Assembly: GCA_003223415.1 (NCBI GenBank)
Contig: QHUY01000080.1
Location: 1-40,244 of the forward strand
Reading direction: 5' to 3'
Length of the DNA: 40,244 bases
Source: Gemmatimonadota bacterium
GTDB taxonomy: Bacteria; Gemmatimonadota; Gemmatimonadetes; Gemmatimonadales; GWC2-71-9
Shown: positions 31,170 to 39,007 of the stretch, piece after piece
Layout of the letters: each line of letters begins with the position of its first letter
Position numbering within the stretch: the first letter of the stretch is position 1
Translations under genes and position numbers: made by a program
Notes under the pieces: generated by a model
Database searches by the model: none
The model's input: only the letters and a program-made list of their open reading frames with translations
Told to the model about the DNA's origin: nothing

Positions 31170-32523
31170 AGTGTAACGTCCGCGCCACGCCGGCCGCGCG
31201 TGCCAGGGAGACCCGCGCCGACGCCGCGGCGAAGCGCGCGTCGATGTCGGTGTCCCGGGCGCGCAGCAACGAAGACTGCGCGTCGATCACCTCGATGTTA
31301 CCCGCCACGCCCGCCTTGAACCGCTCGCGGGCCTGCGCCAGCTCGTCGTTGGCGAGCTTCAGCCGCTCGGCCGCGATGCCCTGCTGCGCCGCCGCCGAGG
31401 CGAGGTCCAGCAGCGCCCCGTCCACGTCCGCCACGATCTGCTGGTGGAGATCGCGCACCCGCACCTCGCTCTCCCGCACCTGGGCCCTCTGCTCGTCGGC
31501 CCGACGCTCGCGGCGGAAGCCGTCCAGGATGGGCAGCGACACTTGCAGGGCCACCTGGCCCGTCCCGATGGAGGAGCCAGGGGTCGGCCCGTTGCTGCCG
31601 TAGTCGGCTTCCACACCGATGCGTGGGAGCCGCTCCGCGGCAATCGCCGCTTGCGCCGACCGCGCCGCATCCCCGAGCGCCACCTCGGCCCGTAGGTCCG
31701 GGCGGCCCTTGAGCGCGAGCGCCACGATGGAATCCCGGGACGCGGGCACGTCGGCCCCGGGCAGCGTCGCGCTCAGCGTGTCGGCGAGCTGGAGCGGCGC
31801 GGCGGGGTCGAGCCCCAGCGCGCGCGCCAGATCGATGTGTGCGCGGTCCAGTTGGTTGCGCACGACCAGCAGGGCGCCTTCGGCGGCGACGAGCTGCGTC
31901 CGGGCCCGGGTCACGTCGATGGCCGCGCTCACGCCGGCAGCCTTCTGAGCCTGGGCCAACCCGACCAGCTCGGCGGCAATACTGGAATCCGCCACCCGGG
32001 CCGCGACGACGGCCGCCGCGCGCGCTGCGCGTAGGTACGCGGCGGCTGCCCCGGCCGCTGCGCCTTCGGAGACCGCGCCGCCCTGGGCGCCGGCGCTGGA
32101 CACCTGAGCCCGCGCCGCCCGAACCCGCCCCATGCTGGAGAAGTCGAGTAGCGTCTGCGACAGCTGCAGCCGCGTGTCGTAGGTGTTGAACGGCCCGATC
32201 AGCTCCGGCAGGCTGAACCCGCCGAACGCCGGGAACTTGATCCCCAGCGAGTTCTTGTTGAAGGTGCGGTTCACCCATCCCGCGCTTGCGGCCAGACTCG
32301 GCAGCAGGGCGGCGCGGGCTTGTCCCACACGGGCCGACGCTTCGTCGGTGCGCAGCCCCGCCAGCTCGACTGCCGGCGCCGTCCCGGCCGCGCGGCGTAC
32401 GGCGTCTGCGAAGGTGAGGCGCACGGGGGCGGGAGCGGGGGCAGGCGCCTGCGCCGCGAGCGGCGCGGCGACGAGCCAGGCGAGCACGGCGACCAACGGA
32501 CGACTAGTGCTTTGCGATGCCAT
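31168..32523 (-). CDS. TolC-family outer-membrane efflux protein
   Basis: 451 aa with a signal peptide ending at APLAAQ. Two OEP repeats: LTFADAVRRAAGTAPAVELA with the long helical arms, and SIVALALKGRPDLRAEVALG in the second half; strand-containing FNTYDTRLQLSQTLLDFSS is the usual barrel segment. It supplies the outer-membrane channel of the pump. The start ATG lies 20 bases inside the TetR gene. Unlike E. coli tolC it is in the pump operon. Confidence 0.92.
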   Translation of the reverse strand: MASQSTSRPLVAVLAWLVAAPLAAQAPAPAPAPVRLTFADAVRRAAGTAPAVELAGLRTDEASARVGQARAALLPSLAASAGWVNRTFNKNSLGIKFPAFGGFSLPELIGPFNTYDTRLQLSQTLLDFSSMGRVRAARAQVSSAGAQGGAVSEGAAAGAAAAYLRAARAAAVVAARVADSSIAAELVGLAQAQKAAGVSAAIDVTRARTQLVAAEGALLVVRNQLDRAHIDLARALGLDPAAPLQLADTLSATLPGADVPASRDSIVALALKGRPDLRAEVALGDAARSAQAAIAAERLPRIGVEADYGSNGPTPGSSIGTGQVALQVSLPILDGFRRERRADEQRAQVRESEVRVRDLHQQIVADVDGALLDLASAAAQQGIAAERLKLANDELAQARERFKAGVAGNIEVIDAQSSLLRARDTDIDARFAAASARVSLARAAGVARTLH

Positions 32524-33151
32524 GGAGATACAGGTCGATGTGGGTGTCGAGGTACTTGCCGACGTCGAAGCCTTCGGGCATGCAGGAGGCGAAGGCCCGC
32601 CGGACCACCGTAGCGTGCATGAGCGGCGACATGGCGAGCTTGGCGGCGATCATGACGTCCACCTTCCGAAATTCGCCGTTCTTGATGCCCCGCTCGATCA
32701 CGCCGGCCATGAGGCGGTGCCCGCGGGTCACGACTTCTTCATAGTAGAACCGCGTGAGCGCGGGGAAGTTCGCCGCCTCGGCGATGATCAGCTTGGGGAT
32801 CCCGGCAAGCGCCGTCTCCCCGACCAGCCGCCAGTACTCCCGCACCAGTCGCTCGAGCAGTTCGCGGGCGCTGCCGGTGAATGCCTGCGCCAGCGCTTCG
32901 CCCTGGGCGATCGCTGGGACGATGGTCTGCCGCACCACCGCTTTGAACAGCGCTTCCTTGCTCTTGAAGTAGAGGTACACGGTGCCCTTGGTGACGCCGG
33001 CGCGACGGGCCACGTCTTCCAGCCGCGCTCCGGCGAAGCCATGCTCGACGAACACGTCGAGCGCGGCCGCAACGATCTCCTCGGGGCGGGCGTCCTTGCG
33101 GCGCTGCCAGCGGGGCTTGGGTTTGCGCGGATGGCGTGCGACAACGGGCAT
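32504..33151 (-). CDS. TetR-family repressor of the efflux operon
   Basis: 215 aa. N-terminal helix-turn-helix: IVAAALDVFVEHGFAGARLE, DVARRAGVTKGTVYLYFKSK, KEALFKAVV, the AcrR-type pattern, after a basic leader. The C-terminal ligand domain (about 75-205) is divergent. It is the first gene of the pump operon and has GGAGGAA seven bases before its ATG. A palindrome lies right upstream, so autorepression relieved by a pump substrate is the natural model (inference). Confidence 0.92.
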   Translation of the reverse strand: MPVVARHPRKPKPRWQRRKDARPEEIVAAALDVFVEHGFAGARLEDVARRAGVTKGTVYLYFKSKEALFKAVVRQTIVPAIAQGEALAQAFTGSARELLERLVREYWRLVGETALAGIPKLIIAEAANFPALTRFYYEEVVTRGHRLMAGVIERGIKNGEFRKVDVMIAAKLAMSPLMHATVVRRAFASCMPEGFDVGKYLDTHIDLYLHGIAKH

Positions 33152-33160
33152 GCGATTCCT

Positions 33161-33197
33161 CCGGATTAATTACTGAACGGTCAGTAAATAAATCCGG
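33161..33197. promoter_or_regulatory. Nested palindromic TetR operator overlapping the promoter
   Basis: Core TTACTGAACGGTCAGTAA (33170-33187) has 7-bp arms around a four-base centre; an outer inverted repeat CCGGATT (33161-33167) and AATCCGG (33191-33197) brackets it. On the minus strand -35 TTGACC (33208-33213) and a weak -10 TATTTA (33185-33190) with 17-bp spacing overlap the operator. A TetR dimer bound here would block its own promoter. The region 33198-33244 beyond this holds no other feature. Confidence 0.8.
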
Positions 33198-33244
33198 TTC
33201 CCGCCCCGGTCAAGGGGCCACGTAACTCCCTATCATGATTGGCG

Positions 33245-33751
33245 TTATGATGTCGAGCCCGGGCGGGCCCGATAGTAGAGAATCAGCCCCGTACTGGGAG
33301 GCTGCACTCCCAACTGACGCAACAACGTCACCACCTGGCCCCGGTGATAGCTCGAGTGGTCGATCGCGTGGCGGAACATCTCCCGAAACGTGTGCTGGAA
33401 CTCCCCGCCCGTGGACGGCTTGATCCCCCGCCGCTCGACCAGAGTCGCGTCCGTGACTCCCCCCAGAAACCCCGCTCGCTCCGTCTCCACGTCCTCCCAG
33501 CGCGCCCGCAGCTCCGCTAGCGTCCGCAGGTCTCGCCCCTGCGCCGCCGCAGGATTGGGCTTGCCCAGCCAGCGGCACAGCCACAACTGCTCGGCCCACA
33601 CGATGTGGGCCAGCGTCCCGTGGATCCCGCCATGGCTGCTCCGCAAATCCCGGAAGTAGTGTTCCTCGGGCAGCGTCGCAGCGGCGTCAAACAGCTTCCG
33701 GTTGGCCCAGGCGTTGTAGGCGAACAGCTCGCGCACTTCGTCGGCAGTCAC
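33245..33751 (-). CDS. DinB-family protein
   Basis: 168 aa four-helix bundle protein from GTG 33751 (VTADEVRELFAYNAWANRK), with GGGGGAGGG upstream. DinB-type His triad: HGTLAHIVWAEQLW, HAIDHSSYHRGQVVTLLRQ. DinB proteins are metal-binding enzymes, often thiol-dependent transferases; substrate is unknown. The upstream region is the 109-bp MITE-like element, whose left arm ends 18 bases before the start. Confidence 0.85.
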   Translation of the reverse strand: MTADEVRELFAYNAWANRKLFDAAATLPEEHYFRDLRSSHGGIHGTLAHIVWAEQLWLCRWLGKPNPAAAQGRDLRTLAELRARWEDVETERAGFLGGVTDATLVERRGIKPSTGGEFQHTFREMFRHAIDHSSYHRGQVVTLLRQLGVQPPSTGLILYYRARPGSTS

Positions 33752-33769
33752 CCTGCCCTCCCCCTGAAT

Positions 33770-33878
33770 GCTAGTGCCGTTCCAACTTGTCCCGCCACAC
33801 TGACGGGCGGTGCCGGGCAAGCGTGTCCGGCTTAGGCAACGTGATCCGTTCGGAGAGACGAGTTGGAACGGCACTAGC
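33770..33878. mobile_element. MITE-like element, 109 bp with 22-bp terminal inverted repeats
   Basis: Left end GCTAGTGCCGTTCCAACT plus TGTC (33770-33791) and right end 33857-33878 are inverse complements with one mismatch. The interior has smaller inverted repeats (CCGCC with GGCGG, GCCGG with CCGGC). No coding capacity. The ends begin with TA, compatible with an IS630/Tc1-like TA target duplication. The right arm contains the stop codon of the nucleotidyltransferase gene (33874-33876). Only one copy is in the window, so mobility is inferred from structure. Confidence 0.7.
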
Positions 33879-34863
33879 GCGCCGCAGCGAGCTCCCCCGC
33901 GTCGAGCACGCTGCCCATCACCGTCTTCCCCTCGATCACCTGGTCGTCCCCGACGAGCGAATCGGTCACGGTCGCGCCGTTGAGGCGCACGCGGCGGCCC
34001 AGAATGCTGTTCACCACGGTGCTCCCGATCAGCTTGCTTTCCGCGCCGAGGGAGACGTTGGGGCCGATGACGGCGTCGCGCAGCGTCACGCCGTCCTCGA
34101 TGTAGACCGGATCGCGAAAGGTGACGCCGGCGAAGGAGCCGGAGGGCCGCCGGGCTCGCCCGTGCTCGAGCAGGTGGCGATTGGTTTCTAGCAGGGTGTC
34201 CACCTTGCCGCAGTCGTACCAGCCCGTCACGGGCGCCACGCGGAGGCGCTTGCCGCGGTCCACCATGTACTGGAAGGCGTCCGTCAGATAGAACTCGCCG
34301 CCCTTGCCGGGCGGTTGCCGCATCACCGCGGCGATCCCGTCGAACAACGTGCGCCACTCCTTGACGTAGTAGAGCCCGATGTTGGCAAGCTTGGAGATCG
34401 GCGTGTCCGGCTTCTCGACGATCCGGGTCATGAAACCCGCGGCATCGGTGACGATGACCCCGAAGCGCTGGTAATCTTCGACTTCCTTGGCCCACAGGAT
34501 ACCGTCCACGTCGCTCGTGCGGACGAGCGACAGGTCGGCCTCGAACAGCGTGTCCACGAAGATGATGAAGACGGGCCCGTCCACCCACGGGCGCGCCAGG
34601 TTGACGGCGCCGGCGGTGCCGTCGAGCGTCCGCTGCTCGACGAACCGCGCCCGGACCGGGTAGTGCGTGGTGATGTAGCGCTCGACCTGCTCTTTCAGGT
34701 GCCCGGTGATGACGATCAGCTCCTCCACGTCGAGCCCCGCCAGCATGTCCATCACGTAGTCCATCACGGGCCGCCCGGCGACCTCCACGAGCGGCTTGGG
34801 CACGCGCTTGGTGAGGGGCAGCAGCCGGGTACCCTTCCCCGCGAGCGGCACGATCACTTTCAC
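33874..34863 (-). CDS. Sugar-1-phosphate nucleotidyltransferase
   Basis: 329 aa, GTG start immediately after the cupin stop. N-terminal PLAGKGTRLLPLTKRVPKPL (GxGTRLxPLTxxxPKPL), FVDTLFEADLSL, VVEKP-like RIVEKPDTPISKLANIG, then GWYDCGKVDTLLETNRHLL, and a C-terminal hexapeptide-like left-handed helix (DPVYIEDGVTLRDAVIGPNV). It resembles glucose-1-phosphate thymidylyl or uridylyltransferases; sugar unknown. The last codons and the stop lie in the MITE-like arm, so the natural C-terminus may have been changed. Confidence 0.88.
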   Translation of the reverse strand: MKVIVPLAGKGTRLLPLTKRVPKPLVEVAGRPVMDYVMDMLAGLDVEELIVITGHLKEQVERYITTHYPVRARFVEQRTLDGTAGAVNLARPWVDGPVFIIFVDTLFEADLSLVRTSDVDGILWAKEVEDYQRFGVIVTDAAGFMTRIVEKPDTPISKLANIGLYYVKEWRTLFDGIAAVMRQPPGKGGEFYLTDAFQYMVDRGKRLRVAPVTGWYDCGKVDTLLETNRHLLEHGRARRPSGSFAGVTFRDPVYIEDGVTLRDAVIGPNVSLGAESKLIGSTVVNSILGRRVRLNGATVTDSLVGDDQVIEGKTVMGSVLDAGELAAAR

Positions 34864-35220
34864 CTAGACTCTCCCGTATCGGTCTTTGAGCCGTACCACG
34901 TCGTCGATTTCGGGAGTCGACGCCTCGAGCAGGTCGCTCGCTTGCACGGCCTCGAACTGGTGGATCAACTTGGGCTGGATGTGGAACGCCTCCCCCTCGC
35001 GTATGCGGCGCTCGGTCAGCGCCTCGCCTCCCTCCGGCTGCAGCCGCAGGACGATCTCGCCCTTCAGGACGTAGATCGACTCGTCCTTCTTGTGGTGGTA
35101 CTGCAGGCTGAGGACGTGGCCCGGCTCGATGTGCAGGATCTTGCCGACGTAGCGGTCGGTGCGCGCCCAGATCAGCTCGTAGCCCCAGGGCTTCTCGACA
35201 CGATAGGGAAGCTCGCTCAC
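34864..35220 (-). CDS. Cupin protein, type II mannose-6-phosphate isomerase-like
   Basis: 118 aa from GTG 35220 (VSELPYRVEKPWGYELIW). The core KILHIEPGHVLSLQYHHKKD, VLKGEIVLRL, GEAFHIQPKLIHQFEAVQ matches the C-terminal cupin of bifunctional GDP-mannose pyrophosphorylase/isomerases (HxH, E and H metal ligands). It is here a single-domain protein next to a nucleotidyltransferase, so the two may act as separate pieces of that pair. An in-frame upstream start (35301) would add residues encoded by a repeat array and is rejected. Confidence 0.85.
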   Translation of the reverse strand: MSELPYRVEKPWGYELIWARTDRYVGKILHIEPGHVLSLQYHHKKDESIYVLKGEIVLRLQPEGGEALTERRIREGEAFHIQPKLIHQFEAVQASDLLEASTPEIDDVVRLKDRYGRV

Positions 35221-35231
35221 GCGACGCTCGC

Positions 35232-35333
35232 AATGCGGAATGCGGAATGCGGAATGCGGAGTTTCGAGGTCGCCTTCCTGGCGAACGACTTCACCCTGCA
35301 ATTCCGCATTCCGAATTCCGCACTCCGCATTCC
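35232..35333. repeat. Inverted pair of period-7 arrays between cupin and ferredoxin genes
   Basis: Left arm 35232-35260 is GCGGAAT repeated about four times; right arm 35301-35333 carries ATTCCGC-type units and is the imperfect reverse complement. The arms flank a 40-nt middle. It fills the whole 115-bp gap; stem formation would place a large hairpin in the operon mRNA. Confidence 0.85.
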
Positions 35334-35335
35334 TT

Positions 35336-35914
35336 TCATGAGAGACTCAGCTTCAGCGACGACGGTATCGTCACACACGCCGTGACGCACACGCCGCAGC
35401 CCACGCATCCCTCGGGCTTCAGCACGGGATGCCCGGCGGCGTCCAGCGCCAGCGCCCGCTCCCCCACGGGACAGGCGCGGGCGCACACCCCGCAGGAGGC
35501 GCCCTGGAACGTGATGCAGCGGCCGGGATCGAGCTCGAGCCGCCCCATCGCGATGGATGCCCATCCGTCGGCCGGCAGCACCAGCGCGCCCGTCGGGCAG
35601 GCGCGCGCGCACGGCATGTCCGGGCACACGACGCACGCCTGCACGGCCGGCTCCAGGTGCGGCGTCCCCGCGGCGAGCCCTGCGGAGGGCGGCGCCTTGA
35701 TGATCGCGTGCACCGGACACACGTCGATGCAGGCCCCGCAGCGCGTGCAGGCCGCGAGGAACCCGAGCTCCGGCAGCGCGCCCGGCGGCCGGAAGTAGCG
35801 CACCGGCGCCACCCGCTGCTCGGTGCGGGCCGCCACCTCCCGCACCAGCCGCCCGATCGTCTGGCGGAAGAACCCGCGCCGGTTGCTCGGCGTCCCCGGC
35901 CCCGTGTCGATCAG
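35336..35914 (-). CDS. Polyferredoxin with four [4Fe-4S] motifs (NapF/NapG-like)
   Basis: 192 aa if translation begins at CTG 35914, whose CTGA overlaps the stop of the M1 gene exactly like the ATGA pairs elsewhere; no ATG, GTG or TTG is suitably placed before GFFRQTIG. Four cluster motifs: CTRCGACIDVCPVHA, CVVCPDMPCARACPTGA, CITFQGASCGVCARACPVG and CVGCGVCVTACVT. The start RRGFFRQTIGRL is like NapF/MauN proteins, which bind clusters for anaerobic or nitrate-linked reductases or their maturation. No terminal reductase is nearby, so the partner is unknown. Confidence 0.8.
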   Translation of the reverse strand: MIDTGPGTPSNRRGFFRQTIGRLVREVAARTEQRVAPVRYFRPPGALPELGFLAACTRCGACIDVCPVHAIIKAPPSAGLAAGTPHLEPAVQACVVCPDMPCARACPTGALVLPADGWASIAMGRLELDPGRCITFQGASCGVCARACPVGERALALDAAGHPVLKPEGCVGCGVCVTACVTIPSSLKLSLS

Positions 35915-38847
35915 AAGCTCGGCTCCAGACTCACCTGCCAGCGGAACGTCGTGCGTCGCCCGCGCCCGTGCGTGTCCGCCGAGAAGGCCCAGCGGTTCAC
36001 GACCAGGGGCATCTCGAAGCGCATCGTCCAGGATCGGTCGCCCAGGCGCTGCCGGGTGACGAGCCCGACGCCGGCATCGTAGAGGGGAGTGGCGGCCCCG
36101 CGGCCGTTGTAGTCGGGAATGGCCAGGGAATCTGCGAGCCCGCCGTCGAAGAAACCACCCAGCTCGACCCCGCGCAGGAACCCCGTCTGCCGGGCCCACA
36201 GGGACTTCGCCGCTTCGATATTGAACGCCGTGGCCCAGCGCCCCGCGGCGGCGTTGGTGAAGCCCCGCAGGTTGGCGCCGCCGGGGGCGTGATAGAAGAA
36301 GTCCGGCCGCACGAGCAGGGCCCCGCGGCTCCGCAGCAGCGGGTTGGTGAACGTCTCGTACGGGTCCGCCCCCGCCACGCCGATACGCCGCTGGCGCAGC
36401 GGCAGCGACGGCGCGGCGTAGCCGCCCGCGAACACCCGCACGCCCAGGGTCGTCCCCAGCCAGAACGGCGTACGCACACTCGCCTCCCCCGTTGCGCGGA
36501 CGAATCCTTCGACGTCGTACCGCTGCTTCGCCACCATCCCGGGGCCGGGCTTCCAGTAGGCCACTCCCACACGGGGATCAAGGCGCGCCCGGAGCGTGCC
36601 CCGGCCGTGGGGGACAGTCGTGGCCATCCAGGGGCCCACCTCCACCGTACCGCCGTCGTCCCAGAGGCGCTGGTCCAGGTAGCCGAGGGCGCTGGTGGCC
36701 ATCCAGATGGCAGCGAACCCGGCGTGGGGGTCGGCCTGGTCCACGAACCGCCGCCGCAGCGACCGGTCCACATGCAGCGCGACGCCCGCCCGCCCCTCCA
36801 CCGACCACGCCGCGAGGCTGGTGGAGGCGCGGGGCTCGAAGCGGACGACGGGGCTCTCGATGCGAGCGTAGACGCCGTAGCGGTTGGCGGCATCGCCGCG
36901 CAGGCCGGACGACCAGAGGAACAGATTGCGCTCGAAGCGGCCCAGGTAGTTCTCGCGTGACCTCACGCCGAGCGTGAGTCCGCCGGCATCGTTCGACCAG
37001 GCGACGGGGAGCCACGCGGAGACGAGCTTGTCCCGTCGGGCGACGTCACGGGTCGGATCATCTATACGCCACTCCACACCGCCCCGTCCCCACACACCAC
37101 GTCGTTCCCGGTTGTTCAGCATGTTCCAGTCGTGGGTGCGCAAGCGCGGGTCGAGCATCAGGCGGCCCGGCTTGCGGGTCGTCGTGAACCCGACGTGCTC
37201 CACCTCGGGCTGACCGGTGGCGCGGGTGTAGATCGTGTCCCGGTCGCCGATCTCCACCGGCATCCAGCCGTCCCCCAGGCGCTCGATAGTGACGGCCGTC
37301 CGCCAGGTCCCGTCCGGCTGGCGATGGCGCTCGACCTTCTTCAGACGATAGTCGATCAACGGCGTGCCGTGCAGCCACTGACCGAACAGCCATCCCAGAT
37401 CCTGCCCCGAGACTTCCTCGCACACGGCGCGGAAGGCCTGCTCGTCCACGTGCTTCAGCTGCCAGCGCGCGTAGTAGCTCCGCAGGATGCGGCGCATCGC
37501 CTCGTCGCCCACCACGTAGCGCAGCTCCTCGTAGAACAGCTGCGCCTTGGTGTAGATCATGGCGTTGTACGTGGGGAAGTCACGGAAGCGCTCGCTGACC
37601 ATGGACACGGGCTCGCTCCAGCGGTCGAGGTCGAGGTCCAGGATGTACGACTCGATCCCCGGGTAGGCCGGCCCGGCGCCGTGGGTCTCGAAGTACCAGC
37701 CCGTCTGGAAGCTGGTGAAGCCCTCGTCGAGAAACCCCTCGCGCCACTCGTTGTTGGCGAGAATGCCCATCGTGTAGTTATGGCCCACCTCGTGCAGGAT
37801 CAGGCCGAGCCCGGCGCCGCCGTCCATCACCATCATCGGGAACTCGGTCCCGCCGCCCTCGATGCGGTGCACGTTGGTCAGCTGCGGCCAGGCGAACGGC
37901 CCGTACAGCGAGTCGAGCCAGGCGAGCGCCGCCACGGTGCGGCCGACCGCTATTCCGTTCCCCCAGGTCTGGCGATCCTGCGGCTGGTACAGCACGCGCA
38001 CCACCACGGCGCCGTAACGCCCCTCTTCATAGATGTACTGCGGGTTGAGCGAGAAGGCGAAATGGTGGACATCTTCGGCGTGGAAGCGCACGCATTTCCG
38101 CCCTTCCGCCTCCCTGCACCCGGGACCCGTGGTCCGGGGCCCGTACCATTCGCGCTGGTAATCGATCCGCAGCGCCGGGTCGGCCTTCGCGCGCTCCCAC
38201 CCGGGATCTCCCTCGACAGGTACGCCCGTCGCGCCGATCACCTGGTCGGCGGGCAGGTTCAGCGTCACGTCGTACGTCGCGAACTCGCCGTAGAACTCGC
38301 CCGCGGGATAGAGCGGGTGCGCTTCCCAACCGTACCGGTCGTACACCACAACCTTGGGGTACCACTGCGCGAAGTCGAAGCGCCGCCCCTGCCGTCCCTG
38401 ACGCCGTGGCAGCGTCGAGGGCCGCGCCTGCCAGTCGAGCTCCAGCACCAGCGTGTCCCCCGGGGCGAGCGACCGCGTCAGAGACCAGTGCGCCACCGTC
38501 GAATCGGCCGCGAAGGGATAGCTGGGCATCATGACCGCCGCGCCCGGCACCCGCGCCGCGGTGATCCGTTCGAAGGCGTAGTCCGGATCCTGGAGGTGCT
38601 GGAACCGCTCCCGGCCTTCCGCCTGGTCCGCTGCCGCCCAGCGCGACCCGGGTCGGAACGCGTTGAGATACTGGTGCACGTAGAAGTCCCGCAATGTGTG
38701 CGGCGAGCGGTTCACGTAGGTGATGCGCTCGTGCCCCGTCAACGTGCCGCTGGCCTCGTCGAGCGAGGCGGTGATCTGGTAGCTGACCTGCTGCTGCCAA
38801 TAGCCGCCGGTGTCGGCCGCCGCGAAAAGAAGCAGCAGAGGGAGCAT
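35911..38847 (-). CDS. M1-family metallopeptidase fused to a C-terminal outer-membrane-like barrel
   Basis: 978 aa with a signal peptide. The N-terminal half is a gluzincin domain: GGGTEFPMMVMDG (GxMEN-like exopeptidase region), HEVGHN at residues 352-357 and Glu375, the HExxH-x18-E zinc pattern. The later half (about 590-978) is rich in alternating aromatic strands (WLPVAWSND, FRWQVSLEPSF) and ends in Phe, as outer-membrane barrels do. So the peptidase is probably tethered at the outer membrane. Sequence around 36780-36960 shows VRFEPRAST and similar strand pairs. The start has no clear Shine-Dalgarno. Confidence 0.82.
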   Translation of the reverse strand: MLPLLLLFAAADTGGYWQQQVSYQITASLDEASGTLTGHERITYVNRSPHTLRDFYVHQYLNAFRPGSRWAAADQAEGRERFQHLQDPDYAFERITAARVPGAAVMMPSYPFAADSTVAHWSLTRSLAPGDTLVLELDWQARPSTLPRRQGRQGRRFDFAQWYPKVVVYDRYGWEAHPLYPAGEFYGEFATYDVTLNLPADQVIGATGVPVEGDPGWERAKADPALRIDYQREWYGPRTTGPGCREAEGRKCVRFHAEDVHHFAFSLNPQYIYEEGRYGAVVVRVLYQPQDRQTWGNGIAVGRTVAALAWLDSLYGPFAWPQLTNVHRIEGGGTEFPMMVMDGGAGLGLILHEVGHNYTMGILANNEWREGFLDEGFTSFQTGWYFETHGAGPAYPGIESYILDLDLDRWSEPVSMVSERFRDFPTYNAMIYTKAQLFYEELRYVVGDEAMRRILRSYYARWQLKHVDEQAFRAVCEEVSGQDLGWLFGQWLHGTPLIDYRLKKVERHRQPDGTWRTAVTIERLGDGWMPVEIGDRDTIYTRATGQPEVEHVGFTTTRKPGRLMLDPRLRTHDWNMLNNRERRGVWGRGGVEWRIDDPTRDVARRDKLVSAWLPVAWSNDAGGLTLGVRSRENYLGRFERNLFLWSSGLRGDAANRYGVYARIESPVVRFEPRASTSLAAWSVEGRAGVALHVDRSLRRRFVDQADPHAGFAAIWMATSALGYLDQRLWDDGGTVEVGPWMATTVPHGRGTLRARLDPRVGVAYWKPGPGMVAKQRYDVEGFVRATGEASVRTPFWLGTTLGVRVFAGGYAAPSLPLRQRRIGVAGADPYETFTNPLLRSRGALLVRPDFFYHAPGGANLRGFTNAAAGRWATAFNIEAAKSLWARQTGFLRGVELGGFFDGGLADSLAIPDYNGRGAATPLYDAGVGLVTRQRLGDRSWTMRFEMPLVVNRWAFSADTHGRGRRTTFRWQVSLEPSF

Positions 38848-38956
38848 GGGACGTGGAAACTACACCGGCCGGCCCAGCCGGGGGAGGCGCGCGCGCGTGG
38901 AACGGAGCCGGCGCGCGCGATTCGGATGCCGCTCCCCGCCATGGAAGCCTCAGGTT

Positions 38957-38985
38957 GAGCGTCCCGGCGACCCCCGTCGCCGGCT
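38957..38985. other. Hairpin in the divergent gap before the lipoprotein gene
   Basis: CGGCGAC, CCCC, GTCGCCG pairs perfectly, extended by GAGC with GCTC across a four-base bulge. It lies 22 bases before ATG 39008, upstream of its AAGGAG. The gap 38848-39007 also has GCGCGCGC runs and serves divergent promoters, which I cannot pinpoint. Confidence 0.5.
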
Positions 38986-39007
38986 CACCCTGACAAGGAG
39001 CAGTCCC

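Noticed and set aside
34864-35301. Longer cupin protein starting at 35301
   Set aside because: The extension (SAFRIPHC) is repeat-encoded; VSELPYRVEKPWGYE is the family-like start.
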